Origin: Bradysia coprophila
Taxonomy: Eukaryota; Arthropoda; Insecta; Diptera; Sciaridae
Direction of reading: 5' to 3'
NCBI RefSeq assembly: GCF_014529535.1
Contig: NW_023503307.1
Coordinates: 5,857,788 to 5,921,787, forward strand
DNA length: 64,000 nucleotides
The translations under genes were made by a program, and so were the position numbers. Below, piece after piece: positions 12,601 to 26,133 of the stretch (the first letter of the stretch is position 1; each line of letters opens with the position of its first letter). Under the pieces are notes generated by a model that worked only from the letters and a program-made list of their open reading frames with translations, did no database searches and had not been told where the DNA came from.

Positions 12601-15600
12601 TCATACAGCCGTTACATTTGGCGATAATGCACAAGTCTCTTTTATAAAAAAATTGACTGTAAAAATTTTAGTTATATCAGTCGATCCATCGAGTCGTGAA
12701 TAATTGATCCTTAAATATTCGAGCAACCTCCAGTTTCTTTACTTGCAAACTTAATGCCTTTTACTTTACGTTCACAGAAGAAACAGAAAAAAATCATCAA
12801 AAAAGTGAATGGCTTCGCCGATCCATTTGAAGAGAATGATGACGACGTTAACCGAATAGCGAAGGAATTCGAACGGAAATATGGTACCGCGTACTCTGGC
12901 AAGAAACGTGGCTCTAATAATAATGAATGTGACAAAGGTGCTGGCTACGATATGAATGATGAATTTATCGATAACAGTGAAGCGGTCAGTGTTTCCATTC
13001 GATTGTTGTTTCGTTTCCTTCCCCAATGTCTTCGTAATTTCTATTGTTTTTGTAGTACGACGAATTGATCCCAGATGAAATTGAAACCGATCGAGGAGGA
13101 TTTTACATTAATTCTGGTGCGTTGGAGTTCAAAAATTTACCGAATTATGAACGGCCCGACGATGCAGCCCGTATGCCAAAGCCAAAAAAGGTTAGTGTTT
13201 GATTGTGCAATGTTGGCAATAAAATGTTTATTTATCGAGTAAATCGTCCGCTAGCGTTCGCTGTCAACATCATCGGAGAGTAGTTCATCTGACAATGAAG
13301 AACCTAATAAGAAACCAAATTCCACAAAAAACGGTCCCAACGAAAAGAAACCAAAACTTTCCGAGAAAGACAAGCATAAAAACAAGGAAAAGAAGCTGAA
13401 AGTCAAGGAAAAGAAAGACGATGGACTCGTTTACGATTCGGATAATAATACGAAAAAAGTGGTCAAAACGACCACCGTCAAAGATATGTTGCGCGCTAAA
13501 CGGGATAGCATGCGAAATATGATTGACAATGGCAACAAGTCGGAACAGACTGAGGACAGTAACAAGGATACGAGTAGTTCAGAAGATTCGTCCGATTCGT
13601 CAGACGATGGCAGCGATGGCGAAAAAAAGGATTCGAATTGTGTTCAAAACGGCGATACCAAGTTGCCGGACAACTTGCCGCCGGAGCTGTTAGCAAATAT
13701 CAAAAGAATCACAGAAGCATCTAAGGTGTCCAGTTCGGGAAAAAGTAATTTCTTCGATTCAACGAACATGAATCTGCTTTTCGAGTAAGTAAACAAAATT
13801 GCGTTATGCTTGAATGTCTGGCTTATGCAACCGTTTCGTCGTTTCATTTTTTACAGAATCGATACGGCTGCTCGTCTGAAAGGCGGTGCTGTGCGTAATC
13901 AAGTGTACAACTATTTGGAAAAGTATCTTCCGTGCACGAAACAAACGATTATGATACGGGCAAAAAAGATACGTAGTCAGAAGGAGGAGGCGAAAACCAA
14001 TAAAATTGTGAAAAAACTTAAAATGGCTGTGGGCAGTATGATGCCGGATCTGTTAAGTAGTTATGAAAAGGAGTGCGAACTGGTGAATGATTTAAAAGCC
14101 AGTACTGTGCCAGTGAATGGAGGTAAACCGGAGCAACCAATTAAAAATCCAAAGAAAAAGTTTTTATGGACAGACGCAACACGGTAGGTCTTTGCAATAT
14201 GGTTGAGCCAGTGGTGCTTCAACAGAATGTTTTTCAATTATTTTTCAGTAATCTCTTGTGTGAAGTCATCAATTCGAGAAAGCAATCGTATACTGTTATC
14301 AAACCTCGCCGGGAGAGCGTTGAAGATTTTGTGAATCGTTATCTTCGAGAATATGTTCTTAAGATTTGGCCGGATGGTTGGATGAAAATCGATGAACTGC
14401 TAAAGGAATTTGATAAAAGGTTGGTGTGCTAAGGGAAATGCAAATTCTATCCACAGACTCATAAAAAAAACCCGTCTCTTCCAGACAAGTGAACCATGTC
14501 AAGAAGCCAAAAGAAAGTAAAAAATCCAGTGAAAATTCTGCACAACAATCAATACCGGATGTGGGCACATCGGTTGGTGAAGCGACTAGTACCACATTAA
14601 GTAGTTCAACAGCAAATAGCAATGTCGCTACTTCACATTCGTCCTTACTCAGTGAAGTGAAGTCATTGCTAACGTCAAACAATTCGATTGTGCCAAATCT
14701 GAAAGAAACGTCTGTGACGGTCATTCCCGCGCCGAAGGCAGTGAAAACGGAAGACACAAATTCCAGTACGGATGCAGCAAAGCCGACCTCATCACCGACA
14801 CCTTCATTTGGCAGTAATTTGACTATAACGGCCATTGGAGTTAACGAAAAGATGACTGCCAAGCCACTAGCCAGTGTTCAAAATCAGGTAAATTTATTGT
14901 CCCGCTTTGCACACGACTTTCTTTGTGTGAACTGATACGAGACTACTTTGCACTTTATTTTTTGTCGAGGACGATCTTTAAACGTGCCCTAATCCTGGGA
15001 TCGTTCAGTGATTTCATAACATAAAATTGATCAGACCCAATCCCGTTTCAAACCAAATGTCTTGAGCGTTAAAATGTGATAGGCATAGGAAACAGCAATC
15101 TGTCACACCATCCCGAATCCGCTTCCTGTGAGTTGTGAAATTAATGAACGGTTCCATATCTATCCCTCCGTTTCTCTCGCAGATCAATCTGTCGTACGCC
15201 GTTTTTGTCCTATAAGTTTAACTCTATGTACTCATTCAATCAATTTTCACACCTTTCTAGGTGACTATCACAAACGTAGAATCTTTGTCCCAACCATCTA
15301 AGGTACTAACTACCACTCCTGCCATTACTCAACACACAAATAAAACGTCGACGAAAGATCAAACGAATGTGAAGATCTCTTCGTCGACGAACTCTGGACA
15401 TATTGTCAACCATAGCGCAACTAAATTACCAACAAAAACTCCACCATTACCCACGGATATGTTGTCACCACCAAAGAAGGCCACCGATCATAGTATTAAC
15501 AGCATAATATCATCAGCTGCGCCAGCAACCAGTCATTCCAAAAATGAAAATCCGAAAACTATTGCTGATCCATCGAGTAGTGCAACTACACGAGTTATTA

Positions 15601-18600
15601 ATTTGGACAATTTGTCGACCAACGATATTCTCAGCACAGCTGCAGCAGGCACCGACACAAATATTCGCATTAAAAGCGTTGAAACGCTGAATAAAAGTGT
15701 ACCCAAAAGTGGTGCCACCGCAACGAATCCCCCAAAAGCGAGCAAGGACAAAGATGGGACATCGAAGAAACATAGTGGATCGAATTCAGGGTCTGCGACC
15801 AGTGTTCTGAAAGCTTCATCTGTTTTACTTTCGAAGCCCGCTCCCATGGATTCGATCATTAAGTCAACAGCATCATCGAAATCATCCCACAGTTCCAGTT
15901 CGAAAACCAATTTTGTTATATCGAAACCGAGCGCTGCCGTACCGCACACACAATTAAATGTTCTGAAGCCGTCGATTGACAGTAAATCAGTGGCGACTGC
16001 ATTGTCGATTCAATCGGTAGAAGAAATTAGTTCAGATAGTGACGACGTTGAGTTTGTTAGTGAAACACATATAAAGAAATCGAAACATCAACTGCCAAAT
16101 GTGATCAAACAAATGAAATCGTCGAACAGTAGTAGTCGAAGTAGTTCGCCCAGTTCGCAGGCTCAGTCGAATTTGCTGAGACGGCGACGCGACTCGTCGA
16201 TAGATGGGAAAGAGGAATTAGACGTTAAGCAGATTATGGAAGCTATTAAGGAACTGCAGGTATTAAACGAAATAATAATATTTTCCAATTTTTAGATGTT
16301 TAAAGTGGTGCATGTTGCTTTGACGCTTCTTTAAAGTGGAACTGTAGTTGTTAGTCACTAACATTTACTTAGAGCATTCTCCGTTTTGGCAATTTATGGT
16401 CTGATCAATTTCAGATCCAATTTATTGCTAGTACAGAAGCAGTAGATATACCAATCAAATTAACTAACAAATACCATCGCTCCGTCACTAGATAGTCAAG
16501 CAGTATTCCTTCCAACAATTTCCTTAAACATTGTGCCTGGAAAACATTCTCAATTTCAATAGAAATTCAATATTGAGGCAAAGTTCTCAAATCTCAGTCA
16601 TGACCGTACAGCTCGACATTCAGGAATTTTTCTCATTTAATTGAAGCGTTTTGTTGCGGCAATTCTGCTCACGTTGCAACTCAATTTGGTCATTTGGCCG
16701 TTTCTTCAACGGACTGAATAAAGCCTTAACTACACGCGGCTAAGAAAACAAACGAGCAATTTTGCGTTGATGGGATCGATTATGCTGCGCTTTCTATTGT
16801 AATCAGATGTGAGCAAGCTTAACAAAGGAAAACGACGCATAAATGTCGATCCAATCAGTACAAAATTGCTCATGTGTGGCGCTTAAACGTTTCACTAAGT
16901 CTAATTTCAAACTATTTAAACAAGCAGAATTTCCATAATTATCATTTCTGTTACCTCACCAAACACTGTCGTTTCGACTTTCCGGTTGTGCTCCAAACAA
17001 AAACGATTGATTGTTTGTGCTTCTACTAACGGTTACTGTGTATCGCCAGATAATCATTCTGTGACTTGTCTTAACACCATCCTTCAAAATCTTCTACTTC
17101 ATTGGTTATAACATACATTTTGCTAGATTATAAGATCACTTTAACTTTCACCGCTTACTTTTGTCGATGCTGTCGATAACAGATAATGAGCCATTCCCAA
17201 TGGAGTCATATCCGTGCACTTTTTCCACAGCTATGAGTGAAGTAACTTGTATTCTTTTGAAATTAATTGGAAGTAGCTATTCACGCAACTAGGGCGAAAA
17301 TAATGTTTTATGTGTGCGTGGGATTCAAGCAAAATATTGTTATTTACGTATATGTTGTGGAATGTAAATTTTGGTGAGTTGTAGCCAGAATGAAGTGAGG
17401 GGGTGACAAGCGGAAGTGCCTAAAACCAAAGGTCCACAACAGAATACGTACAAAACTTTTCATTCAAGAAGCCAAATGACGAGAAAATGTGGCCCAGGAC
17501 ATGAGAAAACCATTTTCTCCTAGTTGCAGTAAGTTTTCATGTCAATGAATTGCTTCTCCCGCTTTTAAGAGACACAAACATTGTTTTTAGCTTTACAGAG
17601 ACGGCAAACATATCAACTTGAAACCTTTTCTTCTTTTGGATCTAAGTATTTTCAGTATATCGAATCGATATTATCGATACACAATCCGTTACTTCATTAG
17701 TTTTACCATAAAATCTGCAATATAAAAGGGTACTAGCCAGAGGTCATCTCTTGTTCCTCTGAGATGATTTTTCGAATTTTATTTTAAATGGAATGTTTCT
17801 CTTCTTTTTCGCTTAATTCAGTCTCCACTGTAGTAGTAGATTGATCCTCTATTTCCAGTCAACATTTTTTTTTGTCTTTGCTCAACACAAATTTTCTATA
17901 CTCTAAAGTGATGTGTGGGGCTTAGTTTCTTGCCGTGCCTCTCACATACGAGCGAAAAAATTAATAGACATACCATAGGGCGTTCGTCACATTCATATCT
18001 CTCCGTATACCACAAAAGACCGTTTTTGAATTAATCGTAATGGCACAATAATTGTAAAATTGTAATAATTGAGATGACTTACCTAAATATTAACACATCA
18101 AAATACAGTTGGACGGTGTAATATTAAGCACATTTTTACTCTTTACACAAACTAACTTTAATGGTAGACCACATTAATACTTTCGAAATTTCTGTTTTGT
18201 CCTAGAGGAAGTTTGTAGTCTACGGGCTCACATTTCCTTACGTGTCAAAACAAAAATGCGGAGGCAGTTGCGTACTTTGTTTTATCTGTCAGCAGGAGGT
18301 AGACACTTTCTTCTGTTATCGAAGCGGGTTTAAAGTGCACCTTTACCTACCCGCTTGCAGATAAAATTAATTATTTTTTATTGGGTTGGTTTGGTAAAGC
18401 GTCTCAGCTTCAAACGATTTTTATTTTGTGTGTAAACCAAAGGAAAAAAAAACTTTTTTTTGTGATAAGTTAGCATTAGTTGGTAACTGTAAATTTTTCT
18501 GAAATGAATTTTCAACTAAATAGGAAATGCAAACCAATGCAACCGGTGTTCATTCATCCGGTAGTAATTCATCACATAATAAAAAGAGCCTTCACCACAG

Positions 18601-20052
18601 CTCGTCACTTCCGTACAACAAAAAGTTAGATCATTTGGAACATAGTAAGTGACAATCTAATAATTATTTCGTAGTTATTGGTATTTGCACAAGTACTTTA
18701 CGAGTAATTCCCAATAAAATAACGATTCGTTGACATTTTGTCGGATTGACACAAAGCGGGGACCATTGTAAAACCAAGACACACATATCATTAAGTCATG
18801 GTTAAGACTCGCTGACATATTGTAGCACTACATAAAACGAATGATGTTTGCTCAGGCAATTTTGTTTTCAAGCGTTGGTCGGACCCTAACGAGAGTAGAT
18901 ACACGTAATTGGTGTCAATAAGATTTATTTTTGTTAAAATGCCAGTCGTTCAGACCCCGACAGACACTTCAATAAAAAACTTTGATTCCTCCACGAGGAA
19001 CTGACTCACAAGTCCTAGCGCAAAAGAAGACAAAAATACCAAAACAAAAATGTTTCGCAATGGGCGGTGTTACAATATTGTATAGGTTTAACAGCGTCGT
19101 AGTCGACTGTTCTCGGCCTATCTATCTACACGGTATTTCGAAAATTCAATTCCAAACATTGCATTGACTTGTCCCACTAATTCATCTAGTGGGTTTTCCT
19201 AGCCTACGATGTTTATCGACCAGAAAATTCTTCTGCTTAATCAGCTGATGGGTGAATTTTACGTCGCCTTTTTTATGTAGTCGTGTTTTTATTACGCTAG
19301 AGTGACCTGCGAATAGATTCTTCCTAAGTCCTATTATGTTACAAAAAAAATGACAATTTTTCGGTTCTTGAATTGAATGGACTAAAGTCAAATCAAACTA
19401 AAATGACCAATTCTGAGGATCTTCAGCGCATCATGATTCGAAGATAAGTTGTATGGACCTACATAGTGAGCATTTGAAGTGTTTTTCATTACATTTGCAG
19501 TGTTTATTCGGTGTAATTAAGCTTGTACGCGCGATTATACCGGTTAGTCGAGCTTATGCCAAGCTTTTAAGCTTATACACTGAATAAACACTGCAAATGT
19601 AATAAAAACAGTTCAAATGCTCGCTATGTAAATCTATACTAGTTTTCGAATCATGATACACTAAAAATCCTCAGAATCGATAATTTTAGTTTGATTTTAT
19701 TTTAAATTAGACTAAGTGTACGAACTGGACTTACTCATGTGCGACAAAATAGAGAGATTTTTGTGGAACTCTTCAAATTGTCGTAGTATTACTCAGGTTT
19801 CTTCGAAAAATTTACTCGTCGGGCTAATTAAATTGCCACCATCGACGTTCTGCGACCCGCTTACTACTTTCAACTCTGAATTTTGTTATCTTTTTTATTA
19901 TGATAAAATCTATCGCACTCATTTACACGTATAAGAAACGTTTCATTTTTTTAGTCGATTCGAACTGAAATTTGACCGTTGGATCAATTAATTTCGATTC
20001 TTTTTTCTCTACTTCCGTTACAGCCTCCCAACTCAGCAAAAGCTCATCATAG
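9675..20052 (+). CDS. Ubinuclein / yemanuclein (HIRA complex subunit)
   Basis: Nuclear partner of HIRA in replication-independent histone H3.3 deposition. Exons: 9675-9845, 12778-12984, 13056-13190, 13255-13784, 13857-14183, 14249-14419, 14485-14887, 15261-16259, 18524-18644, 20024-20052; 3093 nt, 1030 residues, all in frame. MSEIKRVQL at the start resembles vertebrate UBN1, and a GTG-initiated extension to 9657 is not used. The Hpc2-related HIRA-binding domain spans exons 2-3 (about residues 112-150, with [13 protein letters not shown] and GGFYINSG). The ubinuclein middle domain is encoded by exons 4-6 (about 330-515: [37 protein letters not shown]). A Lys/Glu/Ser linker lies between them and a Ser/Thr-rich tail follows. 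Introns 1 (2.9 kb), 8 (2.3 kb) and 9 (1.4 kb) hold repeats. Two AATAAA signals follow at 20287 and 20304. Confidence 0.95.
11551..11725. mobile_element. MITE hairpin in ubinuclein intron 1
   Basis: Two ~80-bp arms are inverse copies with about 95% identity (left begins AATTGCGGCTTGCCAACTTT at 11551; right ends AAGCCGCAATT at 11725), separated by only ~15 bp, so the whole 175 bp is one long hairpin. Non-coding. Confidence 0.75.
16260..18523. other. Ubinuclein intron 8
   Basis: A 2.26-kb intron without coding character. A weak inverted pair around 16755-16875 (AACGAGCAATTTTG... and ...CAAAATTGCTC) may be an old MITE. Confidence 0.5.
19388..19699. mobile_element. MITE in ubinuclein intron 9
   Basis: Left end TCAAATCAAACTAAAAT at 19388 and right end ATTTTAGTTTGATTTTA to 19699 are inverse copies. 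The match continues inward through CTGAGGAT, TCATGATTCGAA, AGTGTTTATTC and ACATTTGCAGTG segments, giving about 130-bp arms with several mismatches around a short centre. Confidence 0.75.
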
Positions 20053-20286
20053 TTAAAACAGATTGAAGACATGAAAATATCACCTTTACAACAGCACAAC
20101 ACACGGTGTTTTTTCGTTCGTTGATGAAATAATTTTTTTTTTCTTTAAGTTTTCTGTTTTGTAATTTAAATGAAGGAAGAAATAAGGAAGAAAAAAAAAC
20201 ATTTCCTAGTTACGATATTTATTTAAACTCTCAAAAAAAATATTTCAAAAGAAAAATGTAAGATACTTGTTCATGATTGAAAAACG

Positions 20287-20309
20287 AATAAAATTTATCA
20301 TGCAATAAA
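20287..20309 (+). terminator. Poly(A) signals of the ubinuclein gene
   Basis: Two AATAAA hexamers (20287-20292 and 20304-20309) about 235 nt after the stop codon in an A/T-rich 3' UTR. Confidence 0.5.
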
Positions 20310-20886
20310 TCTACTATGAATAAGCAACGTTTTTGGGACGTGTTTTTCTTTGCATTTCTATATCTCGATTCTTCTTCGTCATGACACCATCCTTGGCTAG
20401 GCTAGCAATATGGTATGGTAATTACCTATGAATGAATGGTTAGTAACATGGGAAATGTAAACGAGAGTTCCAATCATTTTTTTTTTCTAATTTCAACTTA
20501 CATTGAAGGATTCCAAGTATTCACAAAAGAACGAGGTAACATTTATAATGGTTAATGAATGAAAGTAGAAAATTATTTTATGGCTTGTTACATGCGAAAG
20601 TTGACCATTCCACTTCAAACAAATTCCTCAATGATATTCAACTTTCGCATGGGCAGGCAATAAACCGGAAGTATATTGTATACGGCTACGTAAGTTATTA
20701 AGAGTGAATTCGCCAAGACTTCGAACAGTCGGGATTCAAGGAGACGGCGATCCAATCGAGCTATGGCTCGTCGTTCAATTCTGAGAATATTGTGGAACAA
20801 CTTTTTTCCCGAAAAGTTTTTGTTGGGCTGTCATGGTCATTGAAAAAAAAAATTCTCCGAAGAGGTCGCGAAAATCGTCCAATATG

Positions 20887-21021
20887 AAAAATACTATTCG
20901 TACCACGGACTGAAAGTCTTTTTTAGCTTATTCGATTCTGGACCTCGCCTTTGGCTCTGTCTGGAAACGTCTCACACGCTAAAAAAGACTTTTAGTCCTA
21001 GGTACGAAATGTACTATTTTT
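20887..21021. repeat. Inverted repeat hairpin (MITE-like)
   Basis: Arms of about 40 bp (AAAAATACTATTCGTACCAC from 20887; complement ending at 21021) share a long GTCTTTTTTAGC core and enclose a ~50-bp loop. Confidence 0.65.
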
Positions 21022-21293
21022 TTCAATTACTTTAACGTGCGAGATGACATGGGTCAGAAATCTTACAATGGTTCTCCTAGGAATTTCCTAGTGTTCTCCC
21101 ATACAAAATTAGAATACAACAAAACTTTCATGAAAGATAATTTTGATATGCTTTTATTTGTTCCACCTCATTCAAATCTGTAACAACTACATCTGGCGTC
21201 ACAAGCAACGATTCTGTGATAGTGAAAAAATTAACTGATTAATCCCGTCAGTTGATGAAATATTCTCATTTTCAATAGTAACTCATACACTCA

Positions 21294-21480
21294 GGTATCG
21301 GGGAATCCGGCACACGGTGCCAAAAGAACGCACTTTTAAACTACGTGAAAGATGAACTCGCACATGCAAGTTTATTGCTGCAAATGCTTTTTAGTCATGT
21401 CATCGACTTAATGACTCCTTTTACAAAATTTTGGTATCGAAAAATCGTGTGCGAGTTCACCTTTTACGTAGTTGAAAAAT
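21294..21480. mobile_element. Dispersed MITE family A, copy 1
   Basis: GGCACACGGTGCCAAAAGAA at 21310-21329 and the following ~170 bp recur in reverse orientation at 41213-41425 at roughly 90% identity. The ends are inverse copies of each other (AACTCGCACA... and ...TGTGCGAGTT), so this is a TIR element. No transposase. Confidence 0.7.
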
Positions 21481-21507
21481 GCGTTATTGTAATTTTAAAT
21501 TTTAAAT

Positions 21508-21885
21508 TAAGGTCATTGCGATGCATTTAAGTAGATAATTAGCCGTTTCTGAGTACTTCTAGACTCTAGATCGACCGATGATGCTCCAGGCGTTCTAACT
21601 TACATTTGGAAGGGAGACAAATTTCAAGATGTTTAGTAAAATGTAGCAACTAATGTAACAACTGTAGCGCTAAAAACTCTAAGAAAACAACATTTCTGTG
21701 TGATATCTCCGCTACGAAGTGGTCGTGAAAGTTTCGGAATGGTGATATTGGTAGAGGGAACACTGGAAAAAGTGTCTTTGGAAGTAGTCCCAAATGCACA
21801 ATTTTTGAAATCGTCTTTTTGACTACTCTCGATAAACTTTGTGCCTTACACCATTCCAGTGTAGGTCGTCTTTAACAAAATTTAA
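21508..21885. mobile_element. Dispersed repeat family B, copy 1
   Basis: The segment starting GGTCATTGCGATGCATTTAA at about 21510 and ending near GTAGGTCGTCTTTA at about 21885 recurs at 50821-51175 plus 52013-52070. Identity is high through the ATCGACCGATGATGCTCCAG and CTCCGCTACGAAGTGG blocks. Function unknown. Confidence 0.7.
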
Positions 21886-22208
21886 TTAGTTGCTTAGCAC
21901 TAAGCTTAAGCTATTTAGCGACACCAAACATGACATAAATTTTGGGGTAGACTGTTAAAAAATCACTTTTTTGTAGCGAGGTGTCTCTTCGAAATTTACA
22001 AACGAATATTAGCTTCTGAAGTTGTACGTCAATCAGTTTATCATGTCAATTCGTGTCCATTGTTCTTAAATGATTTTCTCGCGTTGGAAGATAACATCTG
22101 AGTGTCGAAGAAGTCAAATATAACTGATATCTGTGTGGGTGTCATTATTGGGCTGATGCAGAAATTCTAATATCTTCACAAAATCTCTAATTTTGTAGGC
22201 CTGTGGAA

Positions 22209-22539
22209 TAGCCCTACTCACGTTAAAAAAAATTGGTTCAGATCTTTCGGAGGAATGTCGATTTCGTTTCTTCATCGAATCCTAAACAATTCTCTAGAAC
22301 ATCAAAATTGACAAAAAATTGTTTCCGAGTCGCGCAACGCATTTGAAGTTTACATGAAAACGCATAGAAACGCATGGTAACGCAGAGAAACGCATGCATT
22401 TTCGATTGCGTTGCGCGACTCGGAAACAATTTTTTGTCAATTATGATGTTCTAGAGAATTGTTTAGGATTCGATAAAGAAACGAAATCGACATTCCTCCG
22501 AAGGATCTGAACCAAATTTTTTTAACGTGAGTAGGGCTA
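22209..22539. mobile_element. hAT-type MITE with perfect 8-bp target duplication
   Basis: The element starts TAGCCCTACTCACGTTAAAA and ends with its inverse. Arms of ~115 bp pair around a core containing short direct repeats (AACGCATAGAAACGCATGG...). It is flanked by CTGTGGAA on both sides (22201-22208 and 22540-22547). An 8-bp duplication plus TIRs is the hAT signature. Non-autonomous. It sits 140 bp beyond the Hsp70 stop codon. Confidence 0.85.
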
Positions 22540-22684
22540 CTGTGGAACTTTCACATAAACTTTACTTATAACCAAGTTGGAAATTTTGTTGGAATTTTGT
22601 CAAAATGAAACTCATCATCGCATTGATTTGCTATTTAGCACTTTTTTTTGTAACAATATTGTTAACATTATGTGCTTAAGATTT

Positions 22685-25600
22685 TTAATCAACTTCTTCA
22701 ACAGTTGGTCCCTTTGCTCCGCCAGCTTGCCCTCCTTGACTGTCACCACCCTGACCATGCATTTTTGCCATAATCGGACTGCAGACCTTTTGTAGCTCCT
22801 TCAAGTGATGTTCGAACTCTTCTTTGTCGGCGAGTGTATTCGAGTCTAACCAGGCCATCTCACTAGCACACTTATCCTTTACCAATTGCTTATCGGTGTC
22901 AGATATTTTTCCAGGTGCTGCATCTTCAACGGCCTGAGAATTAACAGATGTTTTTTGTGTGATTTTTTCTTCAATATTTGTCCTGAAATAATTACCTGTT
23001 TGCATCCGAATATGTAACCTTCCAGCGAATTCCTGGCTGCAATTTTCTCACGCTGCTTTTCATCTTCTTCGCGATACTTTTCCGCTTCAGACAGCATTCT
23101 ATCAATGTCGGCCTTGGACAAACGACCCTTATCGTTGGTGATTGTAATTTTCTCGGACCGACCACTGCTATTATCTTTTGCCGAGACATTCAAAATACCA
23201 TCTGCATTCAGATCGAACGTTACTTCGATTTTCGGAACGCCTCGAGGAGCTGGTGGAATTCCTGTCAAATTAAATGTGCCCAGCGAATTGTTATCTTTGG
23301 TCATGGCACGTTCACCCTCGTACACTTGAATGGTGACTGCGTTTTGGTTATCGCTGTATGTGGTAAAAGTTTGCTGTTGCTTGCATGGAATTCTGGCGTT
23401 GCGTTCAATAATTTTCGTCATGACACCACCAGCTGTCTCGATGCCCAATGACAACGGTGTTACGTCGACCAAGAGAACATCTTGGATCTTAGAACTTCCT
23501 TCACCCGTTAAAATGGCCGCCTGTACAGCAGCTCCATAGGCAACCGCTTCGTCAGGGTTGATCGATAAATTCAGTGCTTTGCCGCAGAAGAAGTCCTGTA
23601 ACATTTTCTGAATTTTCGGAATTCGAATGGAACCACCGACTAGAACCACTTCGTGAATTGCACTTTTGTCAAGTTTGGCGTCGGCCAAGGCACGTTCAAC
23701 CGGCTGAAGTGTGGACCTGCGAGTAAAACGTCAATTTTCTTCGGTCTTGTTGCAAAGTAAAGCAAAATGCCTTTTACCTGAACAGATCCATATTCATTTC
23801 TTCAAATCTGGCTCGGGTTATCTTTGCATAAAAGTCGACACCCTCATGCAACGCATCAATCTCCAGCGACGCTTCAGTACTGGACGACAAAGTTCTTTTC
23901 GCTCGTTCGCAAGCAGTTCTCAAACGACGCAATGCACGGGGGTTTCCTTGCAAATCTTTTTTGTACTTGCGTTTAAACTCCTCGGAGAAATGATTGACCA
24001 ATCGATTGTCGAAATCTTCTCCACCCAAGTGAGTATCGCCAGCCGTCGATTTCACTTCGAAAAGCGATCCCTCGTCAATAGTCAAAATGGATACATCAAA
24101 CGTCCCACCCCCAAGATCGAAGATAAGAACATTTTTCTCGCCCTTCAAACTCTTATCCAATCCATAGGCCAGCGCAGCTGTATATTGTATCGATTTTATT
24201 AAGAAAGTCGTTACATTTTTGCGAAGGAAACAAATTACCTGCTGTAGGTTCGTTTATTATCCTCAACACATTTATTCCGGCAATCGATCCAGCATCTTTA
24301 GTTGCTTGCCGCTGTGAATCGTTAAAATAAGCTGGAACCGTAATTACAGCATCAGTAACTTTGCTGCCAAGGTAGATTTCGGCAATTTCTCTCATCTTCG
24401 TAAGAACCATTGAACTAATTTCCTCTGGAGCGAATTTCTTCAGCTCCCCCTTAAATTCGACTTGAATCTTCGGCTTGCCACAGTCATTGATAACGGTGAA
24501 TGGCCAATGCTTCATGTCTTCTTGGATCTTTTGATCGTCGAAACGACGACCGATCAGACGCTTCGCATCAAAGACAGTGTTCTTTGGATTCATGGCAACC
24601 TGAAAATGATTTTTTTTCTCCATAATTTGGGCTCGTGGGAAATATTAGGCTGGTGGTGGAAATTAACAAATATAATAACACGATTGCTGTGGGTCAAAAT
24701 GCGAAAAGGACCTCCTTTTGGTGCCGGTCGTAATGAAAGTTCAGAGCTAATGGGGCCGAGAATTGGTTTTTCGCACATACGGAATTAACCACTCTTCAAT
24801 GGTGAGTGATGCATCAGGTGGCCAATTCTGGCCAATTGAGATAAAAAGTCAGATCGGTTGAGCGAGTCGTGAGCTGAACTTTCTGAGGGACAGAAAATTG
24901 AGCTACTCCGCTACTCAAGTTAAGAATGATGATTGAAGTTAATCGCATGTAAGTCGAGTGAATCATCAATAAATACCATAAACTCTTCATTTCCTGAAAG
25001 ATTATTCAAAAAGCATGACAAAGACGGAAATCTGTTTAAAATCGGAAAATTGGAGATATTGCCGAAAAACTGTATCATCGTGCGAAAGGACTTTTCGATC
25101 ATATCCTTCAAAGTACCGCACAATCTTTATACAAATGATTTGAAATCGGTTGAGCCTGTCGCGACCTAGAGGGCCGAGTAACCAAGAATTGGAATACTCA
25201 AACTTAGAATGGTAAGGTAAGATTTTCGAGTGTATCGAGTCTTTCAATTTAGGTCTTCAAATTCATCTTTGAACTGATGACAGATATTTTGGTGATGCAA
25301 ATTACTAGCGCCTAAGGTTCTATGAAAAAAAACTAGTTGGTATTAGAAAACCAGTCAGTCAGGAAAACATTTTGTGGATGGGTGAGCAGAGCCTATCTCA
25401 GAATAAATTAACAATGGATTTTTCCATCAAGTTTCATGCTTGAATTAGTAGTTGGGACGCTTCGGTTATTAAAAATAAAATTTCCGATGATTCATGCCTC
25501 TTTAATAAAATTGGAAAATAAAATAAATATTTTTTCATTAAAAATTTTCACACGACAAAATTCTCGAACATAATTCTTTTTCGGTGGCGTGGGCCGTATA

Positions 25601-26133
25601 GCGAAATAGTCTAAATGTTAATGAAGGTATGCTGCTGCTGCATTATATATATGGATAAATGATTCAGTATAAAGAAGAGGAAAAAAATCTCAACGCTTCT
25701 CGAACGTATTCATTTTAACAACCAATCGTCTATATTTAGACCCAACATATTTATAGAATTTAAATTATTTTTTATGTAAATAAAAAGGTGTTGTTTACAT
25801 TAACAATTTTCATATTAATATTCAGAGTAAAAAATTCGATTGATTTTTGGCAAATTATTTTCAAATAAAAAATATTTCGATAAAATAAACAGAAAGAGAG
25901 ATTCCATAGAGACATACACTGATCACAAATGTTAAGAATGCAAAGAAAAAAAAATTATCCCAAACCTGATTTTTAGCTGCATCGCCGATTAATCTCTCGG
26001 TATCATTGAAAGCCACATAACTCGGTGTAGTACGATTTCCTTGGTCATTGGCTATTATTTCGACTTTACCGTGCTGCCAGACTCCAACGCACGAGTAAGT
26101 TGTTCCAAGATCGATACCAATTGCTGGTGCCAT
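22685..26133 (-). CDS. Cytosolic Hsp70 cognate (Hsc70-like), 5 exons
   Basis: ATP-dependent chaperone of the Hsp70 family. Exons: 26133-25966, 24599-24239, 24177-23778, 23716-22996, 22933-22685; 1899 nt, 632 residues, all junctions in frame. Signatures: [11 protein letters not shown] (residues 7-17), [26 protein letters not shown], then the substrate-binding domain and a GGA-type tail ending in EEVD, the TPR-cochaperone motif of cytosolic members; there is no signal or transit peptide. The third signature has Ile where GGSTRIPK is usual, and many substitutions relative to Hsc70-4 types suggest a diverged paralog. Intron 1 is 1.37 kb, with an atypical GTTTGG donor. A TATAAAAG lies on the minus strand at 26178-26171, 38 bp before the ATG. 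Having introns fits a constitutive cognate more than a heat-inducible copy. Confidence 0.95.
24600..25965. other. Hsp70 intron 1
   Basis: 1366 nt, AT-rich. Small open frames on both strands show no recognisable protein and no clear TIR element was found. Confidence 0.5.

Noticed and set aside
15513..15949. Antisense open frames in ubinuclein exon 8
   Set aside because: They are shadows of the Ser/Thr-rich ubinuclein coding sequence.
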